From DASPMP01 sp035758925 (lineage in GTDB: Bacteria > Gemmatimonadota > Gemmatimonadetes > Gemmatimonadales > Gemmatimonadaceae), in the NCBI GenBank assembly GCA_035758925.1, contig DASTVV010000113.1, forward strand, positions 1 through 64,000: DNA of 64,000 nucleotides, given 5' to 3'. The position numbers were made by a program, and so were the translations under genes. The stretch's first letter is position 1. The number at the start of each line of letters is the position of its first letter. Shown in pieces: positions 17,738 to 27,030 of this stretch. A model generated the notes under the pieces. That model saw only the letters and a program-made list of their open reading frames with translations. It was not told the DNA's origin and did no database searches.

Positions 17738-18088
17738 TCACTCGACGTCTCCGCCCTCCGCGACCCAGCCGCTGAAGCCCTCACGGAGGGATCTTACGTC
17801 GTATCCCATTTCCTCGAGCACGACGGCCGCGAACGCCGACCGGTTTCCGCTCGAGCAGTAGACGATGATCGTCTTGTCGCGCGGCAGTTCCGCCTCGACG
17901 TGCTTCTCGAGATTGCTTCGCCCGATCGTGACGGCGCCGGGAATCTTGCCGAGGTTGTATTCCTGCGGCTCGCGGACATCGAGAAACACCACGTCGCCCG
18001 TCGTGTGCAGGAGCGCAAACGCATCCTTGACGCTGATCTCCTTGATCCGCGCCTTCGTCTCGGCAAGCAGCTCCTGGTAGGTCTTCAT
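17738..18088 (-). CDS. rhodanese-like domain protein
   Basis: 116 aa, a single rhodanese domain. FLDVREPQEYNLGKIPGAV is the CH2A-type signature and VYCSSGNRS is the active-site loop with the sulfur-carrying Cys at about residue 78. Likely a cytosolic sulfurtransferase that moves persulfide sulfur. ATGA overlap with the LD-carboxypeptidase gene upstream indicates coupling. Confidence 0.93.
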   Translation of the reverse strand: MKTYQELLAETKARIKEISVKDAFALLHTTGDVVFLDVREPQEYNLGKIPGAVTIGRSNLEKHVEAELPRDKTIIVYCSSGNRSAFAAVVLEEMGYDVRSLREGFSGWVAEGGDVE

Positions 18089-18993
18089 GGATTGATGACC
18101 GTAAGCCGTCTCTCATCCGCGTCCAACTCGGCCTCCAAGCCTAAAGGCACGCTCCACTGGTCGTCGATGTGACCTATGGGTACTCCGGATACCGTCGGAA
18201 TACCGACGGCTTCGGCGGCCTCACGAATCACGCCATCCAATGTACGATCGGCGCCCAGAGTCTTGTCCTCGGTGGCACCCGTGTTGGTGAATGACCCGAA
18301 CGCGATGCCGGCGCAGCGCTGCAGACATCCAGAGAGACGCAGCTGATACAGCATGCGCTCGACGCGATACGGCGCCTCGTTGACGTCCTCGAGGACGAGG
18401 ATCGCACCGTTGTAGTCGGGCTGGAACGGCGTTCCGTGCAGCGCCGCGAGCAGGGCAAGGTTGCCACCCACCAGGCGGCCGTGTGCGCGGCCGGACACGA
18501 CCGTGCGCGCATTGGATGCCGCACCGCACGGATTCTCCGAGAACGTCGTCGCGGCCACCAGCGACCGGCGAGCGAACGGCGTCAGCTTCGACCGCGCGGT
18601 GGGACCATGGATGCTGGCGAGCCCGGTTCGAAGGGCAATCGCGCAGTGCAGCGCGGTGATGTCCGAATAGCCGATGATCGTTTTCGGATGCCGACGCAGC
18701 GCATCGTAGTCCACTTCCTCCAGCAAGCGCATCGCGCCGTAGCCGCCGCGAAGACACCAGACGGCATCGATGTCGTCGCTTCGGAGCGCGGCATTGAGGT
18801 CCGATAGCCGTTTCGCGTCCGCGCCGGCGAAGTAGAAGTGCCGCTCGCGCACATTCTCTCCGACGATCGGCTCCCAGCCGAGCGAGCGAGCGTTCTCGAT
18901 CGCGCGGTCGATGTCGTCCGGAATCTTGAGGGGCCCGGCAGGAGCGACGAGCGCCACGCGTGCGCCGGGTTCCAACTTTGGATAGGGATGCAT
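18085..18993 (-). CDS. LD-carboxypeptidase (S66 family)
   Basis: 302 aa, normal family length. The S66 catalytic triad is visible: nucleophile Ser in IIGYSDITALHC, Glu in LEDVNEAPYR and His in VSGVPIGHID. WCLRGGYGAMRLLE is the conserved loop before the nucleophile strand. The enzyme removes the terminal D-Ala from murein tetrapeptides during peptidoglycan recycling and is normally cytosolic. No signal peptide is seen. First gene of a three-gene overlapping run with rhodanese and Nudix. Confidence 0.93.
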   Translation of the reverse strand: MHPYPKLEPGARVALVAPAGPLKIPDDIDRAIENARSLGWEPIVGENVRERHFYFAGADAKRLSDLNAALRSDDIDAVWCLRGGYGAMRLLEEVDYDALRRHPKTIIGYSDITALHCAIALRTGLASIHGPTARSKLTPFARRSLVAATTFSENPCGAASNARTVVSGRAHGRLVGGNLALLAALHGTPFQPDYNGAILVLEDVNEAPYRVERMLYQLRLSGCLQRCAGIAFGSFTNTGATEDKTLGADRTLDGVIREAAEAVGIPTVSGVPIGHIDDQWSVPLGLEAELDADERRLTVINP

Positions 18994-19123
18994 GAACCGC
19001 GGCCAACCTAGGCAGCCAAACTGGAGCGGTCAATCGCTCTCATGCGATGCAGGTGGCATCCGTCCTGCCCCCTGGGCTCGGACGCGCCTTGAACGTGGCG
19101 AACCCAACTTGCCAGGAGGACAG

Positions 19124-19615
19124 ATGGCGGATCGCGATGAAACCTTCGGAAAGGACAGCCTCGGAAAATCGAATATCAATCCCCGCAATCGCGAAGATGA
19201 GGGCAGCAACCAGGGTCTGACCGGGTCGGGCAGCGACCGGATTTCTAGCGATCGGGTTTCGAGTGACCGGATCTCGAGCGACCGCAGCTCGACGGACCGC
19301 AGTTCGACGGATCGCAGCCAAAGCGATCGCAGTCAGAGCGATCGCAGTCAGGGCGATCGCGGCTCCAGCGATAAGGGCGCGGACTTCGGGTCCGGCTCCA
19401 GCCGCGGAGGCCAGGGCGACCGGCCGCGCGACCGCAGTCAGAGCAACGTCACGGGCGACCCGATGAATCGTGACAGCGGCCTCAGTGGCTCGAGCCGCAA
19501 GGATCGCAGCGGTGGCATGAGCGGCTCGTCGGGCGGCAGCCAGGCCGACGGTTCGGAAGGACGCAGCAGCGGAGGGTCTGGCAGCTCCGGCAGCGGATAC
19601 GGCAGCAACCGCTGA
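19124..19615 (+). CDS. low-complexity Ser/Asp/Arg repeat protein
   Basis: 163 aa, start chosen at ATG 19124 because of the Shine-Dalgarno AGGAGGACAG directly before it. No globular domain. Residues 37-86 are ten pentapeptide units of the form (S/T/G)D(R/K)xx: SDRIS, SDRVS, SDRIS, SDRSS, TDRSS, TDRSQ, SDRSQ, SDRSQ, GDRGS, SDKGA. The tail is Gly/Ser-rich. Almost wholly polar, so probably an intrinsically disordered stress or desiccation-type protein; function unknown. It has its own terminator at 19635. Confidence 0.7.
   Translation: MADRDETFGKDSLGKSNINPRNREDEGSNQGLTGSGSDRISSDRVSSDRISSDRSSTDRSSTDRSQSDRSQSDRSQGDRGSSDKGADFGSGSSRGGQGDRPRDRSQSNVTGDPMNRDSGLSGSSRKDRSGGMSGSSGGSQADGSEGRSSGGSGSSGSGYGSNR
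19232..19381 (+). repeat. tandem 15-bp coding repeat (about 10 units)
   Basis: Units such as AGCGATCGCAGTCAG recur in tandem, each encoding a pentapeptide. Adjacent units near 19322-19351 are almost identical while outer ones have diverged, as in an expanding and decaying microsatellite that keeps frame. Confidence 0.85.
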
Positions 19616-19634
19616 GGTGATCCAGCACCAGAGC

Positions 19635-19661
19635 GAGGCGCCCCGGAACACGGGGCGCCTC
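19635..19661 (+). terminator. intrinsic terminator-like hairpin
   Basis: A perfect 11-bp stem, GAGGCGCCCCG and CGGGGCGCCTC, with a GAACA loop, 19 bp after the repeat-protein stop. The downstream T tract is poor (GTTGCGTTT), so efficiency is uncertain. It separates this gene from the methyltransferase cassette. Confidence 0.7.
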
Positions 19662-19730
19662 GTTGCGTTTCAATCCTGATCGCAACGGCGCGGTGCCGGA
19701 ACGCCTCCGTCACGCGCGTAGGCTCGGGCC

Positions 19731-22700
19731 GTGCTCTCCATGCACGCGGCCGCGGCCCTGCTCTCCTCTGCGCGCACAATCTCGGGTCTCGCCGACATTG
19801 TTCGCGCGACTGGGCTGGCCGGAGCGCCCGTGCAGCTGGACGCGGGCGCGTGCACTGCCCTCGGTCTCGAGGCCGTGGATTACACGGAGATCGCGGCCGG
19901 ACCCGGTGCGCTGCGCGTGTTGTTGGTGCAACTGAAGGGATCCGCCATTCGCGACGCACTGCAGCAGCTGGCGCGTCGACTCTCGGCGCGCGCGCCGCAC
20001 GTGTTGTGGGTCGTGGCTGCCGTGGAGCACGACGGCGCCAGCGCCGCGCTCATGTCCTGGACGAGTGGTGACCGCCCGAGGATCGCCTCCCTGCTCTGGG
20101 AGCCGAATCACGTCGTGGACTCCGACGCCGAGACGTTGTGCGCGCTCGCGGCGCTCGGCGAGGACGTGGATGTGCTCCTGCACGCGCGATGCGTCGACGT
20201 GCTGGGCCGGGACGCGCTGACCCGGCGATTCTATCGTGCCCTCGAGGCCCGCGTGCGCGCGCTCGCGGAGCACGTCCCGGCCAGCGCCGAGGACGCGCGC
20301 ACCGTCGCGCTGCTCTACGCTTCGCGGCTTTTGTTTCTCTGCTTCCTGGAGGCCAAGGGCTGGCTCAATGGGAACCGCGCGTTTCTCGGCGCACAATTCG
20401 ACGAGTGCATGCGGCGCGGCGGCGGCTATCACGATCGGGTGCTTCGCCCGCTCTTCTTCGGCACGCTGAACACTCCGATCGCGAAGCGGTCTGCGGTGAG
20501 CCGAGCCTTCGGCCACATTCCGTTCCTGAACGGCGGCCTGTTCACCAGAACCGCGGCCGAACGACGCGTCGGTCGGTGGCGGTTCGACGACGAGCAGCTC
20601 GGCGCGCTGCTGGGGCAGCTGTTCCAACGCTTCCGGTTTGTCGCGCGCGAAGACACGGCGACGTGGTCGGAGGCGTCCGTCGATCCGGAGATGCTGGGCC
20701 GCGCGTTCGAGTCGCTCATGGTGTCGGCCGAGCGGCGCGCCGGCGGCGTCTACTACACTCCGCACCCGCTCGTCGGACGCGTCGCAGAGCATGCGCTGTC
20801 GGCTGCATTGGACGGCTGCGCGCTCTCTCCAGAAGACCTGCGTGTCCTGGACCCGGCGTGCGGCTCGGGCGCGTTCCTCGTGTTCGTGCTGGAGCGACTG
20901 GCGGAGCTGCGACTCGCGCGTGGCGAGCGCAGGTCGCTCGCGGAGGTGCGCCGGCACGTGCTGGCGCAATCCATCTTCGGCGTCGATCGGAGCCCCACCG
21001 CAGTCTGGCTGTGTGAGCTGCGTCTCTGGTTGTCTGTCGTCATCGAGAGCCAGGAGCGCGATCCGCGCCGCGTGCCGCCACTTCCGAATCTCGATCGCAA
21101 CATCAGGGTGGGTGACGCGCTCTCGGGCGCGGCTTTCTCACGGGATCTTCGCGACATGGCGGGAGGCGCTCGCGTTGTCGAGCTTCGACAGCGCTACGTC
21201 CGCGCGACCGGCGTGCGGAAGCAACACCTCTCGCACATGCTGGACCGCGAAGAGCGACGTCGCGCGCAGGCGCAGAACGAGCGCGAGATTGCCGCCGCGC
21301 GTTTCGCGCGCCGCGAGCTGATCGCGGTTCAGCGTGGCACCGATCTCTTCGGCCAACACTCGCCCACGTCGCCCGACGCGAAGCGCGAGCTCAGGCGCCT
21401 GCGAGACCTGATCCGCAGTCTCACGAACGAACGGCGCAGGCTCCACGACGGGGGGGCGCTTCCCTTCTCCTTCGGTGCCTGCTTCGCGGACGTGCAGGCC
21501 CGGACCGGCTTCGACGTCATTCTGGGTAATCCCCCCTGGGTGCGACTGCATCGAATTCCTGCACCGCTGCGGCTGCAGTTCAAGCGCGCCTATGAAGTGT
21601 TTCGTAGCGCTCCGTGGACGGCCGCTGCTGCCGGAGATCGGACCGCACCGGGGTTTGCGTCGCAGGTGGATCTCGCCGCGCTCTTTGTCGAGCGCTCCGT
21701 TTCGCTCCTGCGTACGGGCGGGGTTGTGTCCTTGCTGCTGCCGGCCAAGCTCTGGCACTCGCTGGCTGGGGGTGGCGTGCGCTCGTTTCTCTTGCGTCGC
21801 ACGCGGATCGGCCGCCTGGAGGACTATAGCGAATCCAGGCAGGCGTTCGACGCCGCCGTCTATCCGTCGTTACTCGTGGCGCGCGCCGATGCCGGCGGCG
21901 CCGCCCCAGTCTCGGTGGCGGTCCACGACCGCACCACGCGCCGCGCATGGAGCGCCGAGATGTCGGCCCTGACGTTCGACCAGACGCCTGGCGCGCCATG
22001 GATCCTCCTGCCGCCGGACGCTCGCCAGGCGTTCGAGCGCGTGCGAAATGCCGGGTTGCCGCTCGTCGCTTCGGCGTTCGGTGCGCCGCGCCTGGGCGTG
22101 AAGTCCGGATGCAATGCCGCGTTCATCGTTCGTGTGGAAGGTGCCCCGAGCGAAAACGGCCTCGTCTGCATCGTGGATGCAGACGGCGAGCGCGGCATGA
22201 TCGAAGCGTCCCTGCTGCGGCCGGCGCTGCGCGGCGTGTCCATCGTTCCGTGGGAACGGGAGCAGGCGCGCGAGTGGATCATCTGGACGCATGACGCGAG
22301 CGGAGCTCCCCTTGCCCACTTACCGAACCGCGCTCGCGCGTGGCTCCGACGCCGATACGACGACTTGTCCACGCGGACCGATGCGGCGCGCGCCCGACGC
22401 TGGTGGTCGCTGTTTCGCGTGGACGCTGCCGACACGAGCGCTTCGCGTGTCGTCTGGGCCGACATCGGTCGTGCGCCGCGTGGGCTGGTCCTCGCTGCCG
22501 GCGACCCAGCGGTGCCGCTCAACACATGCTACGTGATCCGCTGCCCGGACGCGCGCGACGCATGGGCGCTCGCGGCACTGATCAATTCGCCGCTCGCCGC
22601 CGGGTGGCTCAACGCCCTCGCCGAGCCGGCGCGAGGCGGCTACCGCCGGTACCTGGCGTGGACCGTGGGACAGCTGCCGCTGCCGAGCGACTGGACTCGC

Positions 22701-22820
22701 GCGCGCGACATTCTGTCGCGCGCGGCACGGAGCGACCCGCAGACTCTCCTCGACGCGGCACTGCGCGCGTACCGGCTCGACCGCTCCGACATCGCCGCAC
22801 TGCTGGATGGTTCACCGTGA
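19731..22820 (+). CDS. Eco57I/PglX-type N6-adenine DNA methyltransferase (restriction-modification-like)
   Basis: 1029 aa. The amino-mannered N-terminal region (1-200) resembles the N-terminal part of Eco57I-type proteins (VLLVQLKG, then LWVVAAVEHDGASAALMSW); residues 195-300 contain ASRLLFLCFLEAKGWLNGN and LRPLFFGTLN, also typical. Methylase motif I VLDPACGSGAFLVFVL is at about 372, motif IV ILGNPPWVRLHRI at about 599, with a charged coiled-coil insert at about 485-570. A target-recognition-like region follows. The gene overlaps the helicase gene by GTGA. No sure PD-(D/E)XK nuclease motif is visible; VQLKG near residue 68 is only a weak candidate. By family it methylates adenine at an asymmetric site, probably for defence. 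Confidence 0.85.
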   Translation: MLSMHAAAALLSSARTISGLADIVRATGLAGAPVQLDAGACTALGLEAVDYTEIAAGPGALRVLLVQLKGSAIRDALQQLARRLSARAPHVLWVVAAVEHDGASAALMSWTSGDRPRIASLLWEPNHVVDSDAETLCALAALGEDVDVLLHARCVDVLGRDALTRRFYRALEARVRALAEHVPASAEDARTVALLYASRLLFLCFLEAKGWLNGNRAFLGAQFDECMRRGGGYHDRVLRPLFFGTLNTPIAKRSAVSRAFGHIPFLNGGLFTRTAAERRVGRWRFDDEQLGALLGQLFQRFRFVAREDTATWSEASVDPEMLGRAFESLMVSAERRAGGVYYTPHPLVGRVAEHALSAALDGCALSPEDLRVLDPACGSGAFLVFVLERLAELRLARGERRSLAEVRRHVLAQSIFGVDRSPTAVWLCELRLWLSVVIESQERDPRRVPPLPNLDRNIRVGDALSGAAFSRDLRDMAGGARVVELRQRYVRATGVRKQHLSHMLDREERRRAQAQNEREIAAARFARRELIAVQRGTDLFGQHSPTSPDAKRELRRLRDLIRSLTNERRRLHDGGALPFSFGACFADVQARTGFDVILGNPPWVRLHRIPAPLRLQFKRAYEVFRSAPWTAAAAGDRTAPGFASQVDLAALFVERSVSLLRTGGVVSLLLPAKLWHSLAGGGVRSFLLRRTRIGRLEDYSESRQAFDAAVYPSLLVARADAGGAAPVSVAVHDRTTRRAWSAEMSALTFDQTPGAPWILLPPDARQAFERVRNAGLPLVASAFGAPRLGVKSGCNAAFIVRVEGAPSENGLVCIVDADGERGMIEASLLRPALRGVSIVPWEREQAREWIIWTHDASGAPLAHLPNRARAWLRRRYDDLSTRTDAARARRWWSLFRVDAADTSASRVVWADIGRAPRGLVLAAGDPAVPLNTCYVIRCPDARDAWALAALINSPLAAGWLNALAEPARGGYRRYLAWTVGQLPLPSDWTRARDILSRAARSDPQTLLDAALRAYRLDRSDIAALLDGSP

Positions 22821-24994
22821 AGACCGCGTCCGCGGACTCCGTACGCGCCGCGATCGCCGCGTGCGTACTTGGCGAAGGCGGGCGACACTGGGAGCTTGGC
22901 GAGATCACGCTTCATCCACATCAACGTGAGGGAGCCGAACGCGTCGTCCGTCTGCTCGACGAATATCGCGGCGCGCTGCTGGCTGACGACGTTGGTCTCG
23001 GAAAGACCTACGTGGCCCTCGCCGTTGCGCGACTGTATCGCGACGCCCTCGTGATTGCTCCTGCCGCGTTGCGCGACGCGTGGAGTGCAGCCGCGTCGCG
23101 CGCCGGGGCGTCCATCCGATTCGTATCTGTGGAATCGCTGGGCCGGCGCGGACCGCGCTGGGCCCCTGGGCACCCGGAGCTCGTCGTGATCGACGAAGCG
23201 CATCATCTGCGCTCCATGAACACACGGCGCTTCGCGGCGGCGAGTGCAGTCTGCGCCAGCGCCAGGACGCTTTTGCTTACCGCGACGCCGGTCCAGAATC
23301 GCCTGGACGACCTGCGAGCAATCCTGTCGCTGTTTCTCGGCGAGCGAGCACACGGTCTCAACGCCTCTCAGCTGGCCCGATTCGTCATTCGGCGCGTCGA
23401 GCGTGATATCGCGTCGACCGCGTCGGTTCGCCTGCCAGGTGTTCGTGAGCCGGTCTGGGTACAGCCGGCCGAGGACGCGGACTGCCTGGACCGAATCGTA
23501 TCGCTGCCGCCACCGCTCCCGCCGTCCGATGGTCAGGACGGAGGCGTGCTGCTCACGTACACGTTGGTGCGTCAGTGGGCATCGAGCCGCGCGGCCCTGC
23601 GCGCCGCACTGCGGCGACGGCTGGCCAGGGCCTGCGCGATGGAGGACGCCTTGCTCGCTGGTCGACTGCCCTCGCGGACGGAGCTCGCGGCCTGGTGCTA
23701 CGCCGACGGCGCGCAACAACTCAGCTTTCCCGAGCTCGCGGTCGTTGGGAAGACACCTGAGAGCGTGGCCCTGCTCGCTCAGGTTCGCGCTCACGCAACG
23801 GCGGTCAGGACTCTTCTGGAATGGCTCGCGGCCGCACCCGGACCAGATGACTCACGCGTCACGGCGCTCCGCGCGATCCTCGACGCCCATCCGGATGAGC
23901 GTGTCGTCGCGTTCAGTGAGTACGCCGACACGGTGGCCGCGCTGTATCGCGCGATGGCGCCTCAGACGCGAGCCGCCATGCTCACGCATCGTGGAGGTCG
24001 CGTCGCCGGCGGCGCGTTGACCCGCTCGGAGGTATTGGCGCGGCTGGCACCCGGCCGGGCGGCATTCCTCCCTGAACGCGATCGCGTCGACATGCTGCTC
24101 ACGACGGACGTCCTGAGCGAGGGCGTGAACCTCCAGGAAGCGAGCGTCGTCGTGCACCTCGATCTCGCGTGGAACCCCGCGCGTCTCGAACAGCGCGTGG
24201 GTCGTCTGCGGCGCGTCGGCGCCGCCCGCGACGAGGTGTCCGTCTACGTGTTTGCCCCGCCGGCGCCCGCCGAGCGTCTGTTGCGGCTGGAGGAACGCCT
24301 GCGGCTCAAGCTGGGTGTTGCCGCGCGAACGCTCGGCGTGGCTGGCACCATCCTGCCCGGTCTCACGTCGCCGCCTTCCGACGCGGCGGCGCCACGCGAA
24401 GAGCGCATTGCCGCGATCCTGCGCGACTGGCGGCGCGCCCGGGCAGTTGATCTGCCAGTGGGCGCGGCGGTGCGTGCGTCGTGTCCGGGTGCGATCGCAT
24501 GCGTCGGACGACTGGGAGCCTGCACGCTCCTGGCCGTCACGCCGGCCGGCATCACGAGCGACCGCGCCGCCGTCGAAGGCCTGCTCGCCGCGGCGAACGG
24601 CGAGTGTGTGGCGCTGGACGAGCACGAGCTCCAATCCGCTCAGATTCGCATCGAGCAGTGGTTGCGGCAACACGCCATTTCCAACGTCGTGGAGCGTCCC
24701 GCGCTGCACGTGGCGCGGTCACGGCGATCCATACTTCGCCGCGTGAACACGATCGCGCGAAGGGCCGCCCGACACGTGCAGCCGCGACTCGGGCCGCTGA
24801 TGCGTCTGGCGCGTTGCGCTGCCGGCGCGACGTTGTCCGCCGGCGCCGAGCGGGTGCTCGAGGAGCTGACCCGCGCCCCCATGAGCGATGAAGCCTGGCT
24901 TCAGGCCGTCGGCGAATTCGCGACGCTCCACGTTCGGCCGACGCCTGCCGAGCCGCCGGAGCTGCGCGCGCTGCTGCTCCTTCGCGCGCCGTGA
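22817..24994 (+). CDS. DEAH-box SNF2-type helicase partner of the methyltransferase
   Basis: 725 aa from GTG 22817, overlapping the methyltransferase stop as GTGA. Superfamily 2 motifs are complete: Q-like HPHQREGAERVV, Walker A ADDVGLGKTYVA (about 56), DEAH in VVIDEAHHLRS (about 125), motif III LLTATPVQNR (about 153), VVAFSEYADTV, LLTTDVLSEGVNL, and motif VI RLEQRVGRLRRVG (about 455). The layout is that of SNF2/RapA-like DNA translocases. The last 230 residues have no domain I recognise. Coupling to the methyltransferase suggests a two-component DNA-modification or translocation defence system. No nuclease gene is adjacent. Confidence 0.88.
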   Translation: MKTASADSVRAAIAACVLGEGGRHWELGEITLHPHQREGAERVVRLLDEYRGALLADDVGLGKTYVALAVARLYRDALVIAPAALRDAWSAAASRAGASIRFVSVESLGRRGPRWAPGHPELVVIDEAHHLRSMNTRRFAAASAVCASARTLLLTATPVQNRLDDLRAILSLFLGERAHGLNASQLARFVIRRVERDIASTASVRLPGVREPVWVQPAEDADCLDRIVSLPPPLPPSDGQDGGVLLTYTLVRQWASSRAALRAALRRRLARACAMEDALLAGRLPSRTELAAWCYADGAQQLSFPELAVVGKTPESVALLAQVRAHATAVRTLLEWLAAAPGPDDSRVTALRAILDAHPDERVVAFSEYADTVAALYRAMAPQTRAAMLTHRGGRVAGGALTRSEVLARLAPGRAAFLPERDRVDMLLTTDVLSEGVNLQEASVVVHLDLAWNPARLEQRVGRLRRVGAARDEVSVYVFAPPAPAERLLRLEERLRLKLGVAARTLGVAGTILPGLTSPPSDAAAPREERIAAILRDWRRARAVDLPVGAAVRASCPGAIACVGRLGACTLLAVTPAGITSDRAAVEGLLAAANGECVALDEHELQSAQIRIEQWLRQHAISNVVERPALHVARSRRSILRRVNTIARRAARHVQPRLGPLMRLARCAAGATLSAGAERVLEELTRAPMSDEAWLQAVGEFATLHVRPTPAEPPELRALLLLRAP

Positions 24995-24998
24995 GGCG

Positions 24999-26489
24999 CT
25001 ACCGGATCGCGTTCTCGATCAGGCGTCGATACAACCGGACTGCGACCAGGTAGTTCTCGACGCTGACGCGCTCGTTCGTCCCGTGCGCCAGGCGCAAGGT
25101 CTCCCCCTTCACCACGATCGGCGCGAAGCGATAGACGTTCGGCGTCACGAGATAGAAGTTGCGCGAGTCGGTGCCGCCCATCAGCAGGTACGGCGCCACC
25201 TGGGTACCCGGAAACACTTCGCGGATGGTCTGGGCGATGATGCGATATCCATCAGCGTCGGTGGGCGATACGTCCGAGGCCTCGCGAGCCATGCCACTGA
25301 CGGGCGCAACGTCCACGCGGTCATCCGCTACGATGGCCTTCACGCGGTCCACCACCCACGCCACGCTGTCACCCGGCATCAGGCGGAAGTTGATCACGGC
25401 GGTTGCCGTGGACGGCACCACGTTGTCCTTGATGCCGCCGGAGATCATCGTCGCGGCGGTCGACGTTCGGATCAGCGCGCTGCCGGACGGCATGCGATCG
25501 AGTCCCGCCTTGAGGACCGGCTCGAACAGCCAGAGGTTCGCGAAAATCGCGCGCCGCGAGTACGGCATGAGCGGGCCCAGCGTGTTGAACATCGCCATGC
25601 TGACGTCATTGAGACGCGCCGGCAGCGGGTTGTTCTGCACGTGGCTGACCGCTTCGCTCAGGATGCTCACCGCGGTCTGGCGCGGCGGCATCGACGAGTG
25701 GCCGCCCTGTCCGTGCGCGGTGAGACGCAGCGAGAGATAGCCTTTCTCCGATATGCCGATGAGCGCAACCCGCTTCGGAATCCCAGGCACGAGACTGTCA
25801 CCCAGCGCCCCACCTTCGTCCATCACGAACAGCGGCCGGATCCCTCGCGATTTCAGGAGCTGGGCCGTCTGCTGCGCGGACGGTCCGCCGACTTCTTCGT
25901 TGTGCCCGAAGGCAAAGAGCACGGTGCGGCGCGGCTGCACGCCCCGCTTCAGCAGCGACTCCGTGCCTTCCAGCAATCCCATCACGCTGATCTTGTCGTC
26001 CAGCGTTCCTCTGCCCCACACGTAGCCGTCGGAGACGTCGCCGGAGAAGGGATCGTGCTTCCAGTCCTTTTCGGTGCCCGGCTCCACCGGGACGACGTCC
26101 TGGTGGCCCATCAACAGGACTGGCGCGAGGGTCGTGTCCGTGCCCTTCCACGTGAAGAGCAGCGTGGCCGAGTCGAGCACTTCGCGACGCAGCTTCGCAT
26201 GCACGAGCGGGAACGCCTTTTCCAGAAAAGCGTGGAACTTCCGGAACTCGGGGATGCGGGCGGACGAATCGAAATACGAGATCGTCTTGATCCGAACCGC
26301 CTGACTCAGGCGAGCGATGACTTCCGTGTCGACCACGGTATCGAGCGGCGCCCCTGGTGTGCCCGCCTGTACAACGACCGTATCCACCGGCGCGCTGGCG
26401 CTGAATCGCCAGGTTCGTGCGACGACGACGCCGGCGAGTACGGCCACGACGGCCACCACGAGCGCAGCGAACTTCATCACAGTTTTCAT
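24999..26489 (-). CDS. M20 family metallopeptidase, membrane-anchored (PM20D1-like)
   Basis: 496 aa with one N-terminal TM or signal anchor (about 6-25), so probably periplasmic. M20 metal and catalytic sites: LLMGHQDVVPV, WGRGTLDDK (bridging Asp), FGHNEEVGG (general-base Glu and ligand Glu), VMDEGG and, near the end, LAHGTNERV. The dimerisation lid contains GQGGHSSMPP. It resembles carboxypeptidase S/PM20D1, which cleave or form N-acyl amino acids and small peptides. It is convergent with the helicase gene, leaving 4 bp between stops, and is preceded by a TPR-like gene on its own strand. Confidence 0.92.
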   Translation of the reverse strand: MKTVMKFAALVVAVVAVLAGVVVARTWRFSASAPVDTVVVQAGTPGAPLDTVVDTEVIARLSQAVRIKTISYFDSSARIPEFRKFHAFLEKAFPLVHAKLRREVLDSATLLFTWKGTDTTLAPVLLMGHQDVVPVEPGTEKDWKHDPFSGDVSDGYVWGRGTLDDKISVMGLLEGTESLLKRGVQPRRTVLFAFGHNEEVGGPSAQQTAQLLKSRGIRPLFVMDEGGALGDSLVPGIPKRVALIGISEKGYLSLRLTAHGQGGHSSMPPRQTAVSILSEAVSHVQNNPLPARLNDVSMAMFNTLGPLMPYSRRAIFANLWLFEPVLKAGLDRMPSGSALIRTSTAATMISGGIKDNVVPSTATAVINFRLMPGDSVAWVVDRVKAIVADDRVDVAPVSGMAREASDVSPTDADGYRIIAQTIREVFPGTQVAPYLLMGGTDSRNFYLVTPNVYRFAPIVVKGETLRLAHGTNERVSVENYLVAVRLYRRLIENAIR

Positions 26490-26492
26490 GGG

Positions 26493-26990
26493 TTACTCGC
26501 CGAGGAGCGGCTGGAATTCGTCGCGCGTCGTGAGCTGGGGTTCGTGCCGTCCCAGCATGCGCGCGCATGTGTTCCAGCGGAGGATGGCTTCGTCATTGCC
26601 GGCCGGGCGAAGTGCTTCGGCTTTCTCATACCACCGCATCGCGTCGCGAAACCAGTCGTGGGCCACGTCCGCCACGCCCAGTCCACCGCGCCGCAGCAGC
26701 GCCTTTGCTTTGCGCTCGCTGATGATGCCGGAGTAGTAGGTGCGCTTGTAGTCGTCCTTGAGACGCGGCAGCACGTCCCGCGCACGCTTCACCGCATCGC
26801 CCGCATCGTCGGAGAACTGGTCGGTGATGGACAGCAGAAGGGTGACGAGCGCCTGCTGGTTGTCGGGTTCGACCTCGAGGATGTCCAGGCAGATGCTCTC
26901 GGCCGCCGTCGAATCGTTGAGCAGCCGATACCGTTCCGCCTTCTGAAGGGCAGCGGGGACGCCTTCTCGGGTGATCGGCTTCAAGTCCAT
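26493..26990 (-). CDS. TPR-like protein, hypothetical
   Basis: 165 aa. The start at 26990 (MDLKPITRE) is preferred because GGAGAGG lies 5 nt upstream; a slightly longer frame begins at 27005. Residues 12-130 form helix pairs typical of tetratricopeptide repeats (ALQKAERYRLLNDSTAAESI, LEVEPDNQQALVTLLLSI, WFRDAMRWYEKAEAL). No signal peptide. Probably a cytosolic protein-interaction scaffold. It sits just upstream of the M20 peptidase, within the same strand run. Confidence 0.75.
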   Translation of the reverse strand: MDLKPITREGVPAALQKAERYRLLNDSTAAESICLDILEVEPDNQQALVTLLLSITDQFSDDAGDAVKRARDVLPRLKDDYKRTYYSGIISERKAKALLRRGGLGVADVAHDWFRDAMRWYEKAEALRPAGNDEAILRWNTCARMLGRHEPQLTTRDEFQPLLGE

Positions 26991-27030
26991 TCGCCTCTCC
27001 GACATGCCCTCTCGCCGAAAGGAACTTACT

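Noticed and set aside
19731..24994. Recent horizontal island inferred from base composition
   Set aside because: I see no drop in GC, no att repeats, tRNA or integrase around the methyltransferase-helicase pair; transfer is possible but unsupported.
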